Shown piece by piece: positions 48,067 to 59,791 of a stretch of DNA of 64,000 bases. Source of the stretch: Lucinisca nassula (Eukaryota > Mollusca > Bivalvia > Lucinida > Lucinidae); NCBI GenBank assembly GCA_963580285.1, contig CAUZLF010000270.1, positions 335,501 through 399,500 of the forward strand. Direction: 5' to 3'. The notes beneath the pieces were generated by a model that was not told where the DNA came from, did no database searches, and saw only the letters and a program-made list of their open reading frames with translations. Position numbers and translations under genes: made by a program. Position 1 is the first letter of the stretch. Each line of letters opens with the position of its first letter.

Positions 48067-48204
48067 AACCTGAAGTAGCATAGCCAGACTGGATAGCACT
48101 TAGAGATTCGGGACGAATCTCATTAGGCTTGGGGCGAAGGTGCCAGTGGCTCAGTATCTCAGTCAGTCGGGTGTTTGTACGGTATACGTGAGGCCCTGGG
48201 TTCG

Positions 48205-49148
48205 CAGAGCTAAAACTGACCGCACATGAGTGCTGCTAAACCACTATAAACCATATCTTTTTTATTTGGTGGCAGGGCTTGAGATGTTATTTAATCTCAA
48301 TGTGGGTATAGGAAGCAACGTCTCAAAAATGACCCAAACGGGCATTAACGGAGACGGTGATTTGTTTGTTGGTTTGTTTGTTTTGATATTTAACGTCCAC
48401 GTCAACACTGTATAGGTGATTTTGGAGACGTTGCTACCGATTCCGTGGGACTTTACCCGATATTGAGATGAAATGACATCTCAAGCTACCGATTCTGTGG
48501 GACTTTACCCGATATTGAGATGAAATGACATCTCAAGCCCTGTCGCCCAATGAAACCAAAAGGGTCTATAAGCATGGACAGTCCGATTCATACAGTTTTG
48601 CCTGGTCTGGCTTAGATCCTCTAATTGGTTTACCAGTACTTGTCTGCATTGGTTTCAGCTCTTCGGGGAAGCATCATGCAGCCCATCTATTTCTTCAAGC
48701 CTCGATGTGCGGGGGTCGCGGGGACGGTGAATTTCAATATTCAAACAAGTTGAAACAACCCTGTTACTGGTTGTAAACCATTGATCTTTATCATCCACAT
48801 GTTGAATCCGTCAGGGTAGTAATCCTTCGATTCATCTTCACTGTCTCGCCCCCGCCCATCGGGGCTTAGACAAATAGATTGGGCTGCATGGTGTTTCCAC
48901 GCAGAGCTGAAACTGACCCACATGAGTATTGGTAAACCGCTTAGAAGGACTAAGATTGCCCAGGCAATAAATGTGAGTCAGACGGTCAACTGCATATAAG
49001 CCTTTTGGTTCCATTAGGCGGCAGGGCTTGAAATGTCATTTCATCTCAATGTCGGGTAAAAGTCCCACAAAACTGGAAGCAACGTCTCCAAAATAACCTA
49101 AATAGTGTTGACGGGGACATTAAACCACAATTCAACCAACCAACCAAC
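48205..49148. mobile_element. Cluster of three S1 SINE-like copies
   Basis: A partial + copy lies at 48205-48365, a - copy at 48383-48720 and a + copy at 48848-49148. In the - copy a 58 bp segment including GGGACTTTACCCGATATTGA is duplicated (48446-48503 and 48504-48540 region). GCCAGTGGCTCAGTATCTCA with CCTGGGTTCG at 48138-48206 is a tRNA-like head before the first copy. Confidence 0.6.
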
Positions 49149-50470
49149 CAATCATCTTCACTGTCGCATCGTTTGTCTTGCGATTAGCGCAACATGATGC
49201 GACCATTGTCAGTTAATTATTGGATTATTAATTGTTTGGGGTTTAACGACACGTCAACTACTGTGGGCAATTTGGTCTCGTCTCCCCCAGAAAGTGAGAA
49301 AAAATATAGACGAGGTCGTAGGTTAAAGTAAAGGACAGAGGAGAAAGAGGAAAATGAATGACAGTGTAGAACCAGAAGGAATAAGAGCACTCCCCTCTAC
49401 CCTTACCTGCTGCAAGGATAGCAGGTCTTACCCAATAGTCAGCCAATATCAGTTGGACGCCAAAGTGACGCAAGACATACATCACCTTTACCTTCCGCTC
49501 TATTTAAAATTGTCAAATTCAAAGAAATTAATAACTGCTATCGGATGAGTCTGAACAACGCTTATTTTTTTGCCACACAAAACTGCGCATGCGCAAAAAT
49601 ACGGAATCGTGGGATAGCATTTCCTTAGCGACCGGTGGCGTCCTAAACTCATCTATACTTTTCTTAATGACAAGAAATTTCTGGTTGTATTTAATCAGAA
49701 CCAAATACGGCAAGGTTATTTATAAATTCCAAAAAGAGAGAAATGCATTTACACCGCACATGTCAGTTGCTGCAGAATGTGACATCTGATCAAGGCATTC
49801 ACTGTTTCCCCAAAATCATGGTGTGATAGGAAGACAGCCGAGTGTTCCAAAGATTGTCATGTCAGAGGTATGATAAAGAGTGTGTGACATGGATTTTGGG
49901 GTGTGATATGGGCATGTGATAGGGCATCACTTGCAAAAGCAAAAGTGAAATTGGTATGTGCACGGATTTCAAGTTTGTATCACATATTCAACAAAAAAGT
50001 ATTTGTAGTAAATATATCATAAGACCCATTATAACCCAATCTCCTACATAAAGAGTTACAATGTATTTTTTTGTCATTAATTTTTTGTGTTGGCTATGGG
50101 AATAATTTTTACCACTTTTAACCCCTATTCGCTGAATAATTGATCTCGGCCTGCACTGTTTGCCAAGGTACCCCTTTAGGGGTTTCCCGCATACAATGGG
50201 TTAAGCTACGACACATGCTTTATGGAACAAAAATGTAAACCATGCCATCGGAGAGATTCAGATTACACAGAAAAGCATCCATAAACATGTTCCAGTCTGT
50301 ATGTTGAATAGCTATTTAGACAATAGTCAAAACAATTCTCCTCTGTTTTGTGGATGATCTGTTACACTATTGCCCTGGGCCTTCTGCACTGGTCAATAGT
50401 GTTTCAGATCTTCCATAACACCTCACGGCCACATTTTTGACTATTATCCACACAGGTGTAACTAGAGCTG
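49149..50470. other. Non-coding; no clear feature
   Basis: A GTTTAACGACACGTCAACTA piece near 49230 hints at another SINE. Short M-type core fragments (CTGATCAAGGCATTCACTGT) occur near 49785. No exon was recognised on either strand. Confidence 0.35.
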
Positions 50471-50518
50471 TCAGTGAAACTGACTAGGGCCCCGGCAGTG
50501 CCATCAGAGGAGTTGGAT

Positions 50519-50965
50519 TTTTTCAAAGGGCCTTAACTCTTACAGTATTGTAGCTGCAGTTATGCAACTTGCAATGTAATTGTGTAATGCTATTATGACC
50601 ATATATCTAAAGTATGACTTTGATGCGTTTGACGGTTTGTAAGTAATGAATAAAAAAAAAATGAAAGGGTTTTACTATAGGGCAACTGTCAATAACTTCA
50701 GCTTCATTTTCATTTGGATATCTATATTGGTTTTGAAAATAAGATGAAAACAAAAGACGAAAAAAAGCTGATTTTTTGTGTTTTTTCCAAGGGCCATAAC
50801 TCTGGGAGTATTGTAGCTAGAGATATGTAACATGCCATGAAATTGTGTAATGATATTATGAGCTTATATATAAAGTTTGAAGTTCATGCGTTTGATGGTT
50901 TGTAAGTTATTTAGAAAAAAAACATAAAAAATGTGGATGGACAGACAGGTGATTACCATAGGGCA
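50519..50965. repeat. Two tandem units of about 263 bp
   Basis: Units starting near 50524 and 50787 share AAGGGCC(T/A)TAACTCT, AGTATTGTAGCT, AATTGTGTAATG(C/A)TATTATGA and GCGTTTGA(C/T)GGTTTGTAAGT. They end near CTATAGGGCA / CATAGGGCAC. Confidence 0.6.
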
Positions 50966-51033
50966 CCCGCAAATAAATCTGTGTTAACAAATAATAACAG
51001 TCAAATAACTGTATACAGTACTATAATTATTAC

Positions 51034-51167
51034 CTATCTACTACTATTCCTTTAATGAAGCATAATACTGCTGGAAGAACCCTGATCTTTAACTTTTCAA
51101 CCAGAAATTTTGCCTTCTCCACATTAATCTTGGCAAACTTGGTCTCAAAATATTTCTCTGTTAGTTT
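51034..51167 (-). CDS. TXNDC9: TXNDC9-like exon: thioredoxin fold, second part
   Basis: It is 134 bp, with acceptor TATTATTTCCAG and donor AGATAG|GTAATA. It starts in phase 0 and ends in phase 2. It encodes KLTEKYFETKFAKINVEKAK then FLVEKLKIRVLPAVLCFIKG. The ETKF.K.NVEKA.FL.E.L.I.V.P sequence is the conserved core of TXNDC9, including the cis-Pro of the thioredoxin fold (VLPA). The protein is a co-chaperone of the CCT/TRiC chaperonin in animals (family knowledge). Confidence 0.92.
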
Positions 51168-51474
51168 CTGGAAATAATACAAGATACAGTCAACACAATA
51201 TACAGTGTCCCCTCTTTATACCGACAATCATTATAACAATTATAAGACAATTTCAATGGAATAATTCTTTAGCTTGAGTTGTACAAGCCATACCAGTTCA
51301 TTAACATGCTTAATGGCCGAGTAGGAGTTTGTGCGATGAATTAGCCTAGTTTCTAGGGAAATCTGTGCTCAAATCAGGGTGATTTTTTTACAACATGAAC
51401 AACCGACCGCAACATATTGCTATGGAATTGATTATACAGTGGCTGGGTGCATGTCACTAAGAGACTTCAAAAAC

Positions 51475-53910
51475 AAGAATTCCGCCGAAGGCTATATATG
51501 TCGCGCCTGTGGAGGCGCAAAGTCAACGAACCATGATATCTAGGACAAGATCAAACATAGATGCTTGCATAAAAGGCTTGAACTAAGGAACATTAATGAA
51601 GTTCAAATAATTCTTGAGAAATGAACTTAACCATTAGGGTGAAGCTAGGGTGGTGGCAATATTTTTTCAAAGTCAGTGAACCATGTAATGTAGGTCAAGG
51701 TCAAATATGGATGCTTGCATTTAAATTGACATCCCGAGATATGTTTGTACCAAGTATCATTAATGAAGCTCTTATGGTTCTTAAGAAATTAACTTGACCA
51801 GTAGGGTGAACGCTAGGGTGGTCGCAATATTCTACAAAGTCAGTGAACCATGAAATTTTGGGTCAACATCAAATATGGATGCTTGCATTGAAGTTGCCAT
51901 CCACAGATTCAAGTTTGTTCCAAATATCATGAAAGAAGCTCTTATAGTTCTTGAGAAATAAACTTGACCATTAAGGTGAACGCTAGGGTGGTCGTAATAT
52001 TTTACAAAGTCAGTGAACCATGAAATGTAGGTCAAGGTGAAATATGGATGGTTGCATGTAAGTTGCCATCCCCAGACACAAGTTTGTATGAAGTATCATT
52101 AATACAGTTCTAATAGTTCTTGAGAAATTAACTTGACCATTAGGTTGAACGCTAGGGTGGTCGCAATATTTTACAAAGGCAGTGAACCATGAAATGTAGG
52201 TCAAGGTCAAATATGGATGCTTGCATGTAAGTTGTCATCCCCAGACACAAGTTTGTACCAAGTATCATTAATGAAGCTCTTATAGTTCTTGAGAAATAAA
52301 CTTGACCATTAGGGTGAACGCTAGGGTGGTCGCAAATATTGACGCCTTGAGGAACGGACGGACGAACAAACAAATGAACAAACGGACGAACGAACGGACG
52401 GACGGAAAACCGGGCGCCTATATCACGCCATGCTAATAGCAGGCGCGACAAAAATAGGCACGGTGACCTTGACCTTGAAAGTCAAACTCGCTCAAGATAT
52501 TGTCATAAGGAAGATTTGTGTGAAGTTATATTGATATCGGACAAGAAATGTAGGTGCTATAGCGATGACAAAGCTTTTCTAAAAATAGCCACAGTGACCT
52601 TGACCTTGAAAGTCAAACACACTCGAGATATTGTCAAAAGGAACATTTGTGTGAAATTATAATGAAATTGGTCAAGAAATGTAGGTGATAGAGCGATTAC
52701 AAAGTTGTTCTAAAAATAGCCATAGTGATCTTGACCTTGAGGTGAATATGGATGCTTGGATGTAAGTTGCCATGCCAAGACACAAGTTTGTACCAAATAT
52801 CATTAATGAAGCTCTTATAGTTCTTGAGAAATAAACTTGTCCATTAGGGTGAACGATAAGGTAGTCGTAATATTATGAAGTCAGTGAAACATGAAATGTA
52901 GGTCAAGGTGAAATATGGATGCTTGCATATAAGTTGCCATTCCTAGACATAAGTTTGTATGAAGTATCATTAACCCTTTACCACTCAGGGATTTTGTGAA
53001 TTTCACTGATTTTCACAGTGTTGCACCTGACAGCAACTTCAACTAGCCATTGTTTCATAATGGATGGTCTGTGTACACCAAACTCGGTATGAATGTTCAT
53101 TGGGCAGTAGCCTTTCAAATGCAACCTTTCATGACTTGATCATTGTTGTCATTGTAAAGAGGGGGCATCTCAAAATTAGCAAAAAGTGTGTTTTCACATG
53201 AATTTTTGACCACATTTTAATCTTCACACAGCTGTCAAGGCAACAATTAAGGTGTTTGGCACTGGCCATTTTCACTGTTTGCAGCATGTTTTATCAGCAT
53301 CAATTTACACCCTCAGATATAAATTTTAGCGGCCGGTTGGGCCATACACCCAAAATTTTTCGGGATGTGAGGGGGGCAATGCCCCCCTTAAACCCCCCCC
53401 ACCAAGAATATTTTTAGTGGGGAGGCGCGCGAAAAAACTGGTCAGTTTTTTGCCCAAAAAATCCTAAAGCAAACATAACTATCCAGGGGTAGAAATGCAG
53501 ATTTAAGGTACTTCTGGGGCTTAAAATAAGGGGGGGGGGGGGGGTGCAGACACGTAAAAACACGTATCTGAGCGGGAAAGGGTTAATGAAGCTCTAATAG
53601 TTATTGAGAAATAAACTTGTCCATTAGGGTGAACGCTAGGGTGGTCGCAATATTTTACAAAGTCAGTGAACCATGAAATGTAGGTCAAGGTCAAATATGG
53701 ATGCTTGCATGTAAGTTGTCATCCCCAGACACAAGTTTGTACCAAGCATCATTAATGAAGCTCTTACAGTTCTTGAGAAATAAACTTGACCATTAGGGTG
53801 AACGCTAGGGTGTTCGCAAATGTTGACGCCTTGACGAACGGACGGCCGAACGGACGGAAAACCGGGCGCCTATATCGGGCCATGCTAATAGCAGGCGTGA
53901 CAATAAAATG
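51475..53910. mobile_element. Elements with about 170 bp tandem repeats, interrupted
   Basis: It opens ACAAGAATTCCGCCGAAGGC and TCGCGCCTGTGGAGGCGC and closes ATAGCAGGCGCGACA at 52450; a second set from 52740 closes GCAGGCGTGACA at 53910. Units carry CAAGTTTGTACCAAGTATCA, CATTAGGGTGAACGCTAGGG and ATGTAGGTCAAGGT. Between the sets (52455-52740) lie two units of a different 135 bp repeat with GTGACCTTGACCTTGAAAGT. Confidence 0.65.
52975..53585. mobile_element. TTAA-flanked element inserted into the 170 bp array
   Basis: The left end TTAACCCTTTACCACTCAG and the right end CTGAGCGGGAAAGGGTTAA are inverted. The array sequence TATCATTAATGAAGC resumes exactly, with one TTAA duplicated. Inside are a G15 run (53530-53544) and runs of six to nine C. 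No ORF. Confidence 0.8.
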
Positions 53911-54109
53911 GAATTCAAATAAGCATGAAGCGTTCTGTAAAATACCTTCAAAAGCATTCTTTGAACTGTAAATATTCTGTACGCTTATTCAAAATGGCGT
54001 TCTGTTTATGTTTTGAAACTGACAATTGTGATGTCATAGCCAGATCAAAATTGTGATGTACGATTGATCAATTACCGTAAGTGTCCTAATAAATTATAAA
54101 ATAAAAAAA

Positions 54110-54245
54110 AAATTTACTTTTTGTCAGCGGATACCAAAAGTATTTCATCTCGTGTGTTGAAAATATCCAAATTTACACTTGTAAAAATTCGGATATGTTC
54201 AACACACTCAATGAAAAAATTTTGGTAGTCATCTCAAAAAAGTAA
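54110..54245. repeat. Imperfect hairpin (TTTACTTTTTGTCAGCGGAT)
   Basis: Arms around TGTGTTGAAAATATCC / GGATATGTTCAACACA with outer TTTACTTTTT / AAAAAAGTAAA. Confidence 0.55.
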
Positions 54246-54349
54246 ATATCCTCTATATAACCCAAATTCACAGATGGAAGAGTCCATTTCAGAAACTCAG
54301 GGTTGGAAGGGTTTGACCAGGAATAATGTTGAAATTAACTTAAACTTAC

Positions 54350-54464
54350 TTGTAAATGTACATCTATTATTGCACATCTCCTGAAGTCTTCGTGGAAGAA
54401 ATGAACAACACATTTCTGTTCACTAGTGGTGAGATCTAAAACTGACTTCTCTTCTTTTAATTCA
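54350..54464 (-). CDS. TXNDC9: TXNDC9-like exon: start of thioredoxin fold
   Basis: It is 115 bp, with acceptor TTTTTTCTCCAG and donor TTACAA|GTAAGT. One base completes a codon from the previous exon. It encodes ELKEEKSVLDLTTSEQKCVV then HFFHEDFRRCAIIDVHLQ. V(V/C)HF(F/Y)...FRRC is the strand and active-site-like region; the redox CxxC of true thioredoxins is absent, as in TXNDC9. Confidence 0.9.
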
Positions 54465-54604
54465 CTGGAGAAAAAACAACAATGTTATGTGTTGTGATTT
54501 TACGGCCCAGTCAACAGCTAAGATCATGTCAGACTGGTCAGTTATCTTCATTTTCCTGGACAGGCTCAGGTCCACTAAGCCGTTTACCAGTCATCACGTT
54601 AACA

Positions 54605-54975
54605 TGTTGATTTATCATATGACGTCGCGTCTGAGAGTGTAATAACGCCATGTAATATTTTCGATAATCAACTAGTGGATTAAATATGCAAATTAGGTAG
54701 ATACATGTACGTCCCGTAACATTACATGTATGATATCCTTAACGATGTTGTGTTAACTAATGGCGGAATATTGACATCTATGTAAACAAATGTGAATAAA
54801 ATGTGTTTTAAATATCATATGATAAACAGAATCTTGCATTCGTGCTCATGTAATATTGAATTTATTAAACTCGTTGAGGAAAAGGGATAAAATGCTCGGC
54901 AAAGCCTCGCATTTTATCCCTTTTCCTCAACTCGTTTAATAAATTCAATAATGCATGAACACTCATGAAAGATCC
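54605..54975 (-). mobile_element. MITE family M5 (inverse of 12575-12955)
   Basis: CATATGACGTCGCGTCTGAG, TCAACTAGTGGATTAAATAT and the long hairpin ATTGAATTTATTAAACTCGT ... at 54855-54950 mirror the copy at 12.6-12.95 kb. Confidence 0.75.
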
Positions 54976-55274
54976 TCTATGAAATGAACACCCATGCAAA
55001 CCCCACTTTTTATAGAGAAATATGGTTTTTTGGGGTATTATACAGTCTAACCTGTCTACAAAGACCACTCAAAGGAAAGAAGAAATATGGTCTTTGTTCA
55101 CAGGTGGTCTTTATTCAGAGGGTCAGTTTTGCATCAGCAAGGATTTCTTGGCAGTATTTATGCAGACAGTATTGGATAATCCCAGTTACACCTGAGTAAT
55201 TCACTGATTCAATCGCCTAAAGGTAACATAATGTCAGGTTTTAATAATGAATCACTAACAAAATTAACTAGAAA

Positions 55275-56395
55275 TGTTTTCAGAGGAAAACAATGTCCCC
55301 CCACCATAAAAATATCTTAAACACCCATTTGACTTTAACAAATAGAGTGCAGACAAGGCAATTTCAACAGTCTAAGTCCCGTGGTGACCTTGAAAATTAG
55401 GTCAAGGTCACCAACATCTAATCAGTTCTTAAGACCAGCCCACTGATATAATGTACCAAGTTTGATCAAAATTCATCCACTGGTTCTGGAGAAAGAGTGC
55501 AGACAAGCCAATTTTTAAAAGTCTAACTCCCGTTGTGACCTTGAAAATTAGGTCAAGGTCACTTGTGACCTTGAAAATTAGGTCAAGGTCACCAAAAGCT
55601 AATCAGTTCTTAAGACCATCCCACTGATATAATGTATCAAGTATGAACCAAATCCTTCCATTTGTTCAGGAGTTAGAGTGCAGACAAGCTTTTATGGTCT
55701 AAAATTTGACAATGGTTTCAGCCCTGTGACCTTGAAAATTAGGTCAAGGTCACCAAAATCTAATCAGTTCTTAAGATCAGCCCACTGATATAACGTACCT
55801 AGTTTGAACCAAATCCATCCACTGGTTCAGGAGATAGAGTGCAGACAAGGCAATTTTCAACACTCTAAGTCCCGTGGTGACCTTGAAAATTAGGTCAAGG
55901 TCACCAACATCTAATCAGTTCTTAAGACCAGCCCACTGATATAATGTACCAAGTTTGATCAAAATTCATCCACTGGTTCAGGAGAAAGAGTGCAGACAAG
56001 CCAATTTTTAAAAGTCTAACTCCCCTTGAAAATTAGGTCAAGGTCACCAAAAGCTAATCAGTTCTTAAGACCATCCCACTGATATAATGTATCAAGTATG
56101 AACCAAATCCTTCCATTGGTTCAGGTATTAGAGTGCAGACAAGCTTTTTTGGTCTAAAATTTGACAATGGTTTCAGCCCTGTGACCTTGAAAATTAGGTC
56201 AAGGTCACCAATATCTAATCAGTACTTTTCCCCCTCCCAATGGTGTATCTGTGTAAGTTTAATCAAAATCCATCCATCCATTCAGGAGATAGAGTGCAGA
56301 CAAGAGGCAACGCCAACGCCGACGTTGACGCCGACAGGATCCGCACCAAAACCAATATGTCCCCCTCCCTTTCGGGTGGGGGGACATAATTTGGC
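55275..56395. mobile_element. Element with about 150-165 bp tandem repeats rich in TCAAGGTCA
   Basis: The ends are AATGTCCCCCCACC left and GGTGGGGGGACAT right, a 13 bp inverted pair. Six to seven units contain GTGACCTTGAAAATTAGGTC AAGGTCACC, CTAATCAGTTCTTAAGA, CCCACTGATATAATGTA and AGAGTGCAGACAAG. A 30 bp part is duplicated at 55535-55595. Confidence 0.75.
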
Positions 56396-56639
56396 TCATC
56401 AAGGATGTCCACAAACAATTAATTGCCCAATTAAAACTTTGGTCAATGCTATTCAAAGCACAAAGTGGTCTTTGTACAGGGTAAAAATATGCATTTGGGA
56501 AGGATTTTGACTGTCCTCTGGTCCTAGTGCACAGGTGGTCTCTGTTAACAGGTGCATTATATTATAATTGGATGGGAGGAATTGGATGGAAGTGGTCTTT
56601 CTAGACAGGTGGTCTTTGTTCACAGGTGGTCTCTCAGAC

Positions 56640-56760
56640 AGGTTTGACTGTACATCATTTTTCTTATTTCTGCTCCAAGGCATAGGGTGTGGGTACTTGT
56701 TAGAACCGCCTCAATTAGCACCTATGGCCTATGTTCTGAGTATAAATAAGCATACAAGAA
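56640..56760. repeat. M4 fragment
   Basis: ATTTTTCTTATTTCTGCTCC and GTGGGTACTTGTTAGAACCG are one arm; the right arm is decayed. Neighbouring 56460-56640 repeats CAGGTGGTCTTTGTTCACAG motifs, which also occur at 55085-55115. Confidence 0.5.
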
Positions 56761-56865
56761 ATTAACCATTCCTGAGATATGAAAGAATGTGCTATGTCAT
56801 ACGAGTGTGTAATTGTACTGACTGGAAAAGATAAATCAAGCCCGGACTTGAGGTTATGATACTTT

Positions 56866-57060
56866 TTTCATGCTCAACTCAACTGAGCATGAAATTTGTA
56901 ATGCTCATAACTATTAAAATACAAACAAATCAGACAATTTTCCTGCTCAAATCAACAAAGAAGGTTGCTTGTCCTGCTCATAAATTGTTGGCATTTTAAA
57001 ATTTATGAGCAGGACATATTCCATGCTCAAGTGAGTTAAGCATGAAAAAAGTTATATAAC
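56866..57060. repeat. Inverted repeat with CATGCTCAACTCA ends
   Basis: Left arm TTTTTTCATGCTCAACTCA and right arm AGTTAAGCATGAAAAAA. Inner TCCTGCTCATAAATT / AATTTATGAGCAGGA make a second stem. A half copy is at 8605-8710. Confidence 0.6.
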
Positions 57061-57104
57061 CTAAGGGTCTTATTGTCAGAAAAACCACAGCTGATGATCA
57101 CTGA

Positions 57105-57225
57105 CCCTTATCCCACTGAGCATGACAACCACTACTTTTACAAACAGTGTAGATCCAGATCAGATGGCTTCTTCAGGATCTACACTGTTTGTCATTCAGT
57201 TTATGAATTTGTGGGAATAACCTTT
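57105..57225. repeat. MITE family M2, truncated
   Basis: CTGACCCTTATCCCACTGAG and GTAGATCCAGATCAGATGGC; the right half stops at AATTTGTGGGAATAA and joins SINE S4-like sequence (CCTTTCCACACTTTTCC). Confidence 0.5.
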
Positions 57226-57639
57226 CCACACTTTTCCTCGGCAGGCTCCTAGTGGCCCACTGTGAAAAAATAGATTTTTATACAGGTTCTTCTTACTCAA
57301 ATATAGGTTATTTACAGATTTTTTCCCATAAAAATTATAGGTCAAACAAGGTTTTTTTAAGCTCACAAGTCATAAAGATTTAAAACTGAAAAAAAAAAAA
57401 CACATTTGATAATTTTGCACCATGATTACACAGACATAGCTGATCTGAACTTAACAAGGTCCGAGCGAGCAAAAAAAACATTTTTTTGATACTTTTCATG
57501 ACTATTTTGGGGACTTATGATTAAAAATAGTAGGGCATTTTGAAGAAAAATTAGGAATAAGTCCTAAGAATGTTCAAAAAGTGAAAATTGAAGTTTTTTT
57601 ATGAAAACACAGGCTGTTTATAGGTTTTATGAACAAAAT

Positions 57640-58790
57640 AAAGGTCTGGCTCAGAAAAAAATGTACACTCCATATTTTTCACTTCCGTGGTGTATTCCTT
57701 GCTTCCAAAGGATAACCCTTTTATAGAACATATTTAACTTCACTACAGCTGGTGTGTGGGAATGTGTGGCGGCGGTAAAACATCTCCCTGCCCTACATCA
57801 TAGTGTAGATTATATTTTTTTGTCCTTTGGGATCATTGATTCCATTGTGGAATTTTGAAAATATCTGAGGGTCACTGACGAGGCCTAATTGGCCGAAACT
57901 AGCTAGTCTGGCCCAGAAAAAATGTACACTCCATATTTTTCACTTCTGTGGTGTATTCCTTGCTTCCAAAGGTTAACCCATTTATAGAACGTATTAAGCT
58001 TCACTTCAGCTGGTGTGTGGGAATGTGTGGCGGCGGTAAAACGTCTCCCTGCCCTACATCATAGTGTAGATTATATTTTCTTGTCCTTTGGGATCATTGA
58101 TTCCATTGTGGAATTTTGAAAATATCTGAGGGTCACTGATGAGGCCTAATTGGCCGAAACTAGCTAGTCTGGCCTAGAAAACATGTACACTCCATATATT
58201 TCAGTTCTGTGGTGAATTCCTTGCTTTCAAAGGATAACCCTTTTATAGAACATATTTAACTTCACTACAGCTGGTGTGTGGGAATGTGTGGCGGCGGTAA
58301 AACGTCTCCCTGCCCTACATCATAGTGTAGATTATATTTTCTTGTCCTTTGGGATCATTGATTCCATTGTGGAATTTTGAAAATATCTGAGGGTCACTGA
58401 TGAGGCCTAATTGGCCGAAACTAGCTAGTCTGGCCAAGAAAAAAATGTACACTCCATATTTTTCACTTCCGTGGTGTATTCCTTGCTTCCAAAGGATAAC
58501 CCTTTTATAGAACATATTTAACTCCACTACAGCTGGTGTGTGGGAATGTGTGGCGGCGGTAAAATGTCTCCCTGCCCTACATCATAGTGTAGATTATATT
58601 TTCTTGACCTTTGGGATCATTGATTCCATTGTGGAGTTTTGAAAATATCTGAGGGTCACTGATGAGGCCTAATTGGCCGAAACTAGCTAGTCTGGCCCAG
58701 AAAAAAATGTACACTCCATATTTTTCACTTCAGTGGTGTACGCCTTGCTTCCAAAGGATAACCCTTTTATAGAACATATTTATAGGTTTG
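57640..58790. repeat. Tandem repeat, about 262 bp unit, 4.4 copies
   Basis: Units start near 57644, 57907, 58167, 58429 and 58692 with AAATGTACACTCCATATTTT. Each contains GTGTGTGGGAATGTGTGGCG, TCTCCCTGCCCTACATCATA and GGCCTAATTGGCCGAAACTA (the last includes a GGCCTAATTGGCC near-palindrome). Copies are highly similar, so amplification is recent. Confidence 0.85.
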
Positions 58791-59261
58791 ACACAAAGTT
58801 AAAGGTTATTATAGATTTCCCTAGGCGGCCTGTAATATCCTAGAATTATTCCCGTTACTCTTCTTCTGGCTTTGCTGTAGCTATGCATTTAGACAAAAAC
58901 AAACCTTATTTATGTTTTTAACCCATTGTATGAGTGGGAAACCCCTAAATGGGTACCTTGGCAAACAGTGTAGGCACAGATCAGAAGCTGCAGAATGCGG
59001 CGTCTGATCAGGGCCTGCACTATTTGCTAACACAATCTTCTGTCAAAAATAGAATAAAAACAAAAAAATAGGCCGGACACCCCTGATATGACAAATGGAC
59101 TTGTCCAACTTATAGCAATGGAAAAGTCCGCTAGTATTAGGAGTATTTCTGAAACGGAAAAGGATAAACAAACAAAATAAGAATGGCATAACACTGCCTC
59201 ATTGAGGAAATTCTAACATATGCCAACAACATATGTTTTGAACAAAATGGAAAATTCTGTC

Positions 59262-59745
59262 TTAATACCCCTTGTCCTGCTGAATATTTAAATATGCCAC
59301 ACCCACTACTGATTATCAACCAATCAGATTACTTGAAGCAAATTATTGCAACAAATTCATAATCTGAATGACAAACAATGCAGATCCTGATCAGATGGCT
59401 TGATAGGTTTGTTTGATTTGAAGTTTAACATCCCCGTCAACACTGTAAAGGTCATTTTGGAGACCTTGCTTCCAAATTTGTGGGACTTTTACCCGACATT
59501 GAGATGACATGACTTCTCAAGCCCTGTCGCCCAATGAAACCAATAGGGTTTATAAGCATGGACGGGCCGACTCGCACCGCACTGCCTGGGCAGGCTTAGA
59601 TCATCTGAGCGGTTTACCAGTAGTCGTGTGCGGGTCAGTTTCTGCATGGAAGCATCATGCAGCCCATCTATTTCTTCAAGCCCCGATGGGCGGGGCTACT
59701 GTTTGATAGGTAAGGCATATCCGGGCTCAGCAGGACAAGGGTTAA
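59262..59745. mobile_element. MITE family M2 interrupted by an S1 SINE
   Basis: TTAA at 59262-59265 and 59742-59745. The left half runs to GATCAGATGGCTTGATAG; the SINE occupies 59408-59697; the right end GGGCTCAGCAGGACAAGGGT follows. Confidence 0.7.
59408..59697 (-). mobile_element. SINE-like element S1 (nested in M2)
   Basis: GTTTGATTTGAAGTTTAACA to GCCCCGATGGGCGGGGC, reverse orientation. A TTTGATAGGT / TTGATAGGTTTG similarity on both sides may be the target duplication. Confidence 0.75.
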
Positions 59746-59791
59746 CACTCCTCATTAGTCATTACACCTCTGTAAACCAAATTCTGCTTAC

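Noticed and set aside
52152..52451. A 99-codon frame with repeated FSRTIRASLMI
   Set aside because: Product of reading the 170 bp tandem repeat; the repetition at the DNA level explains the peptide repetition.
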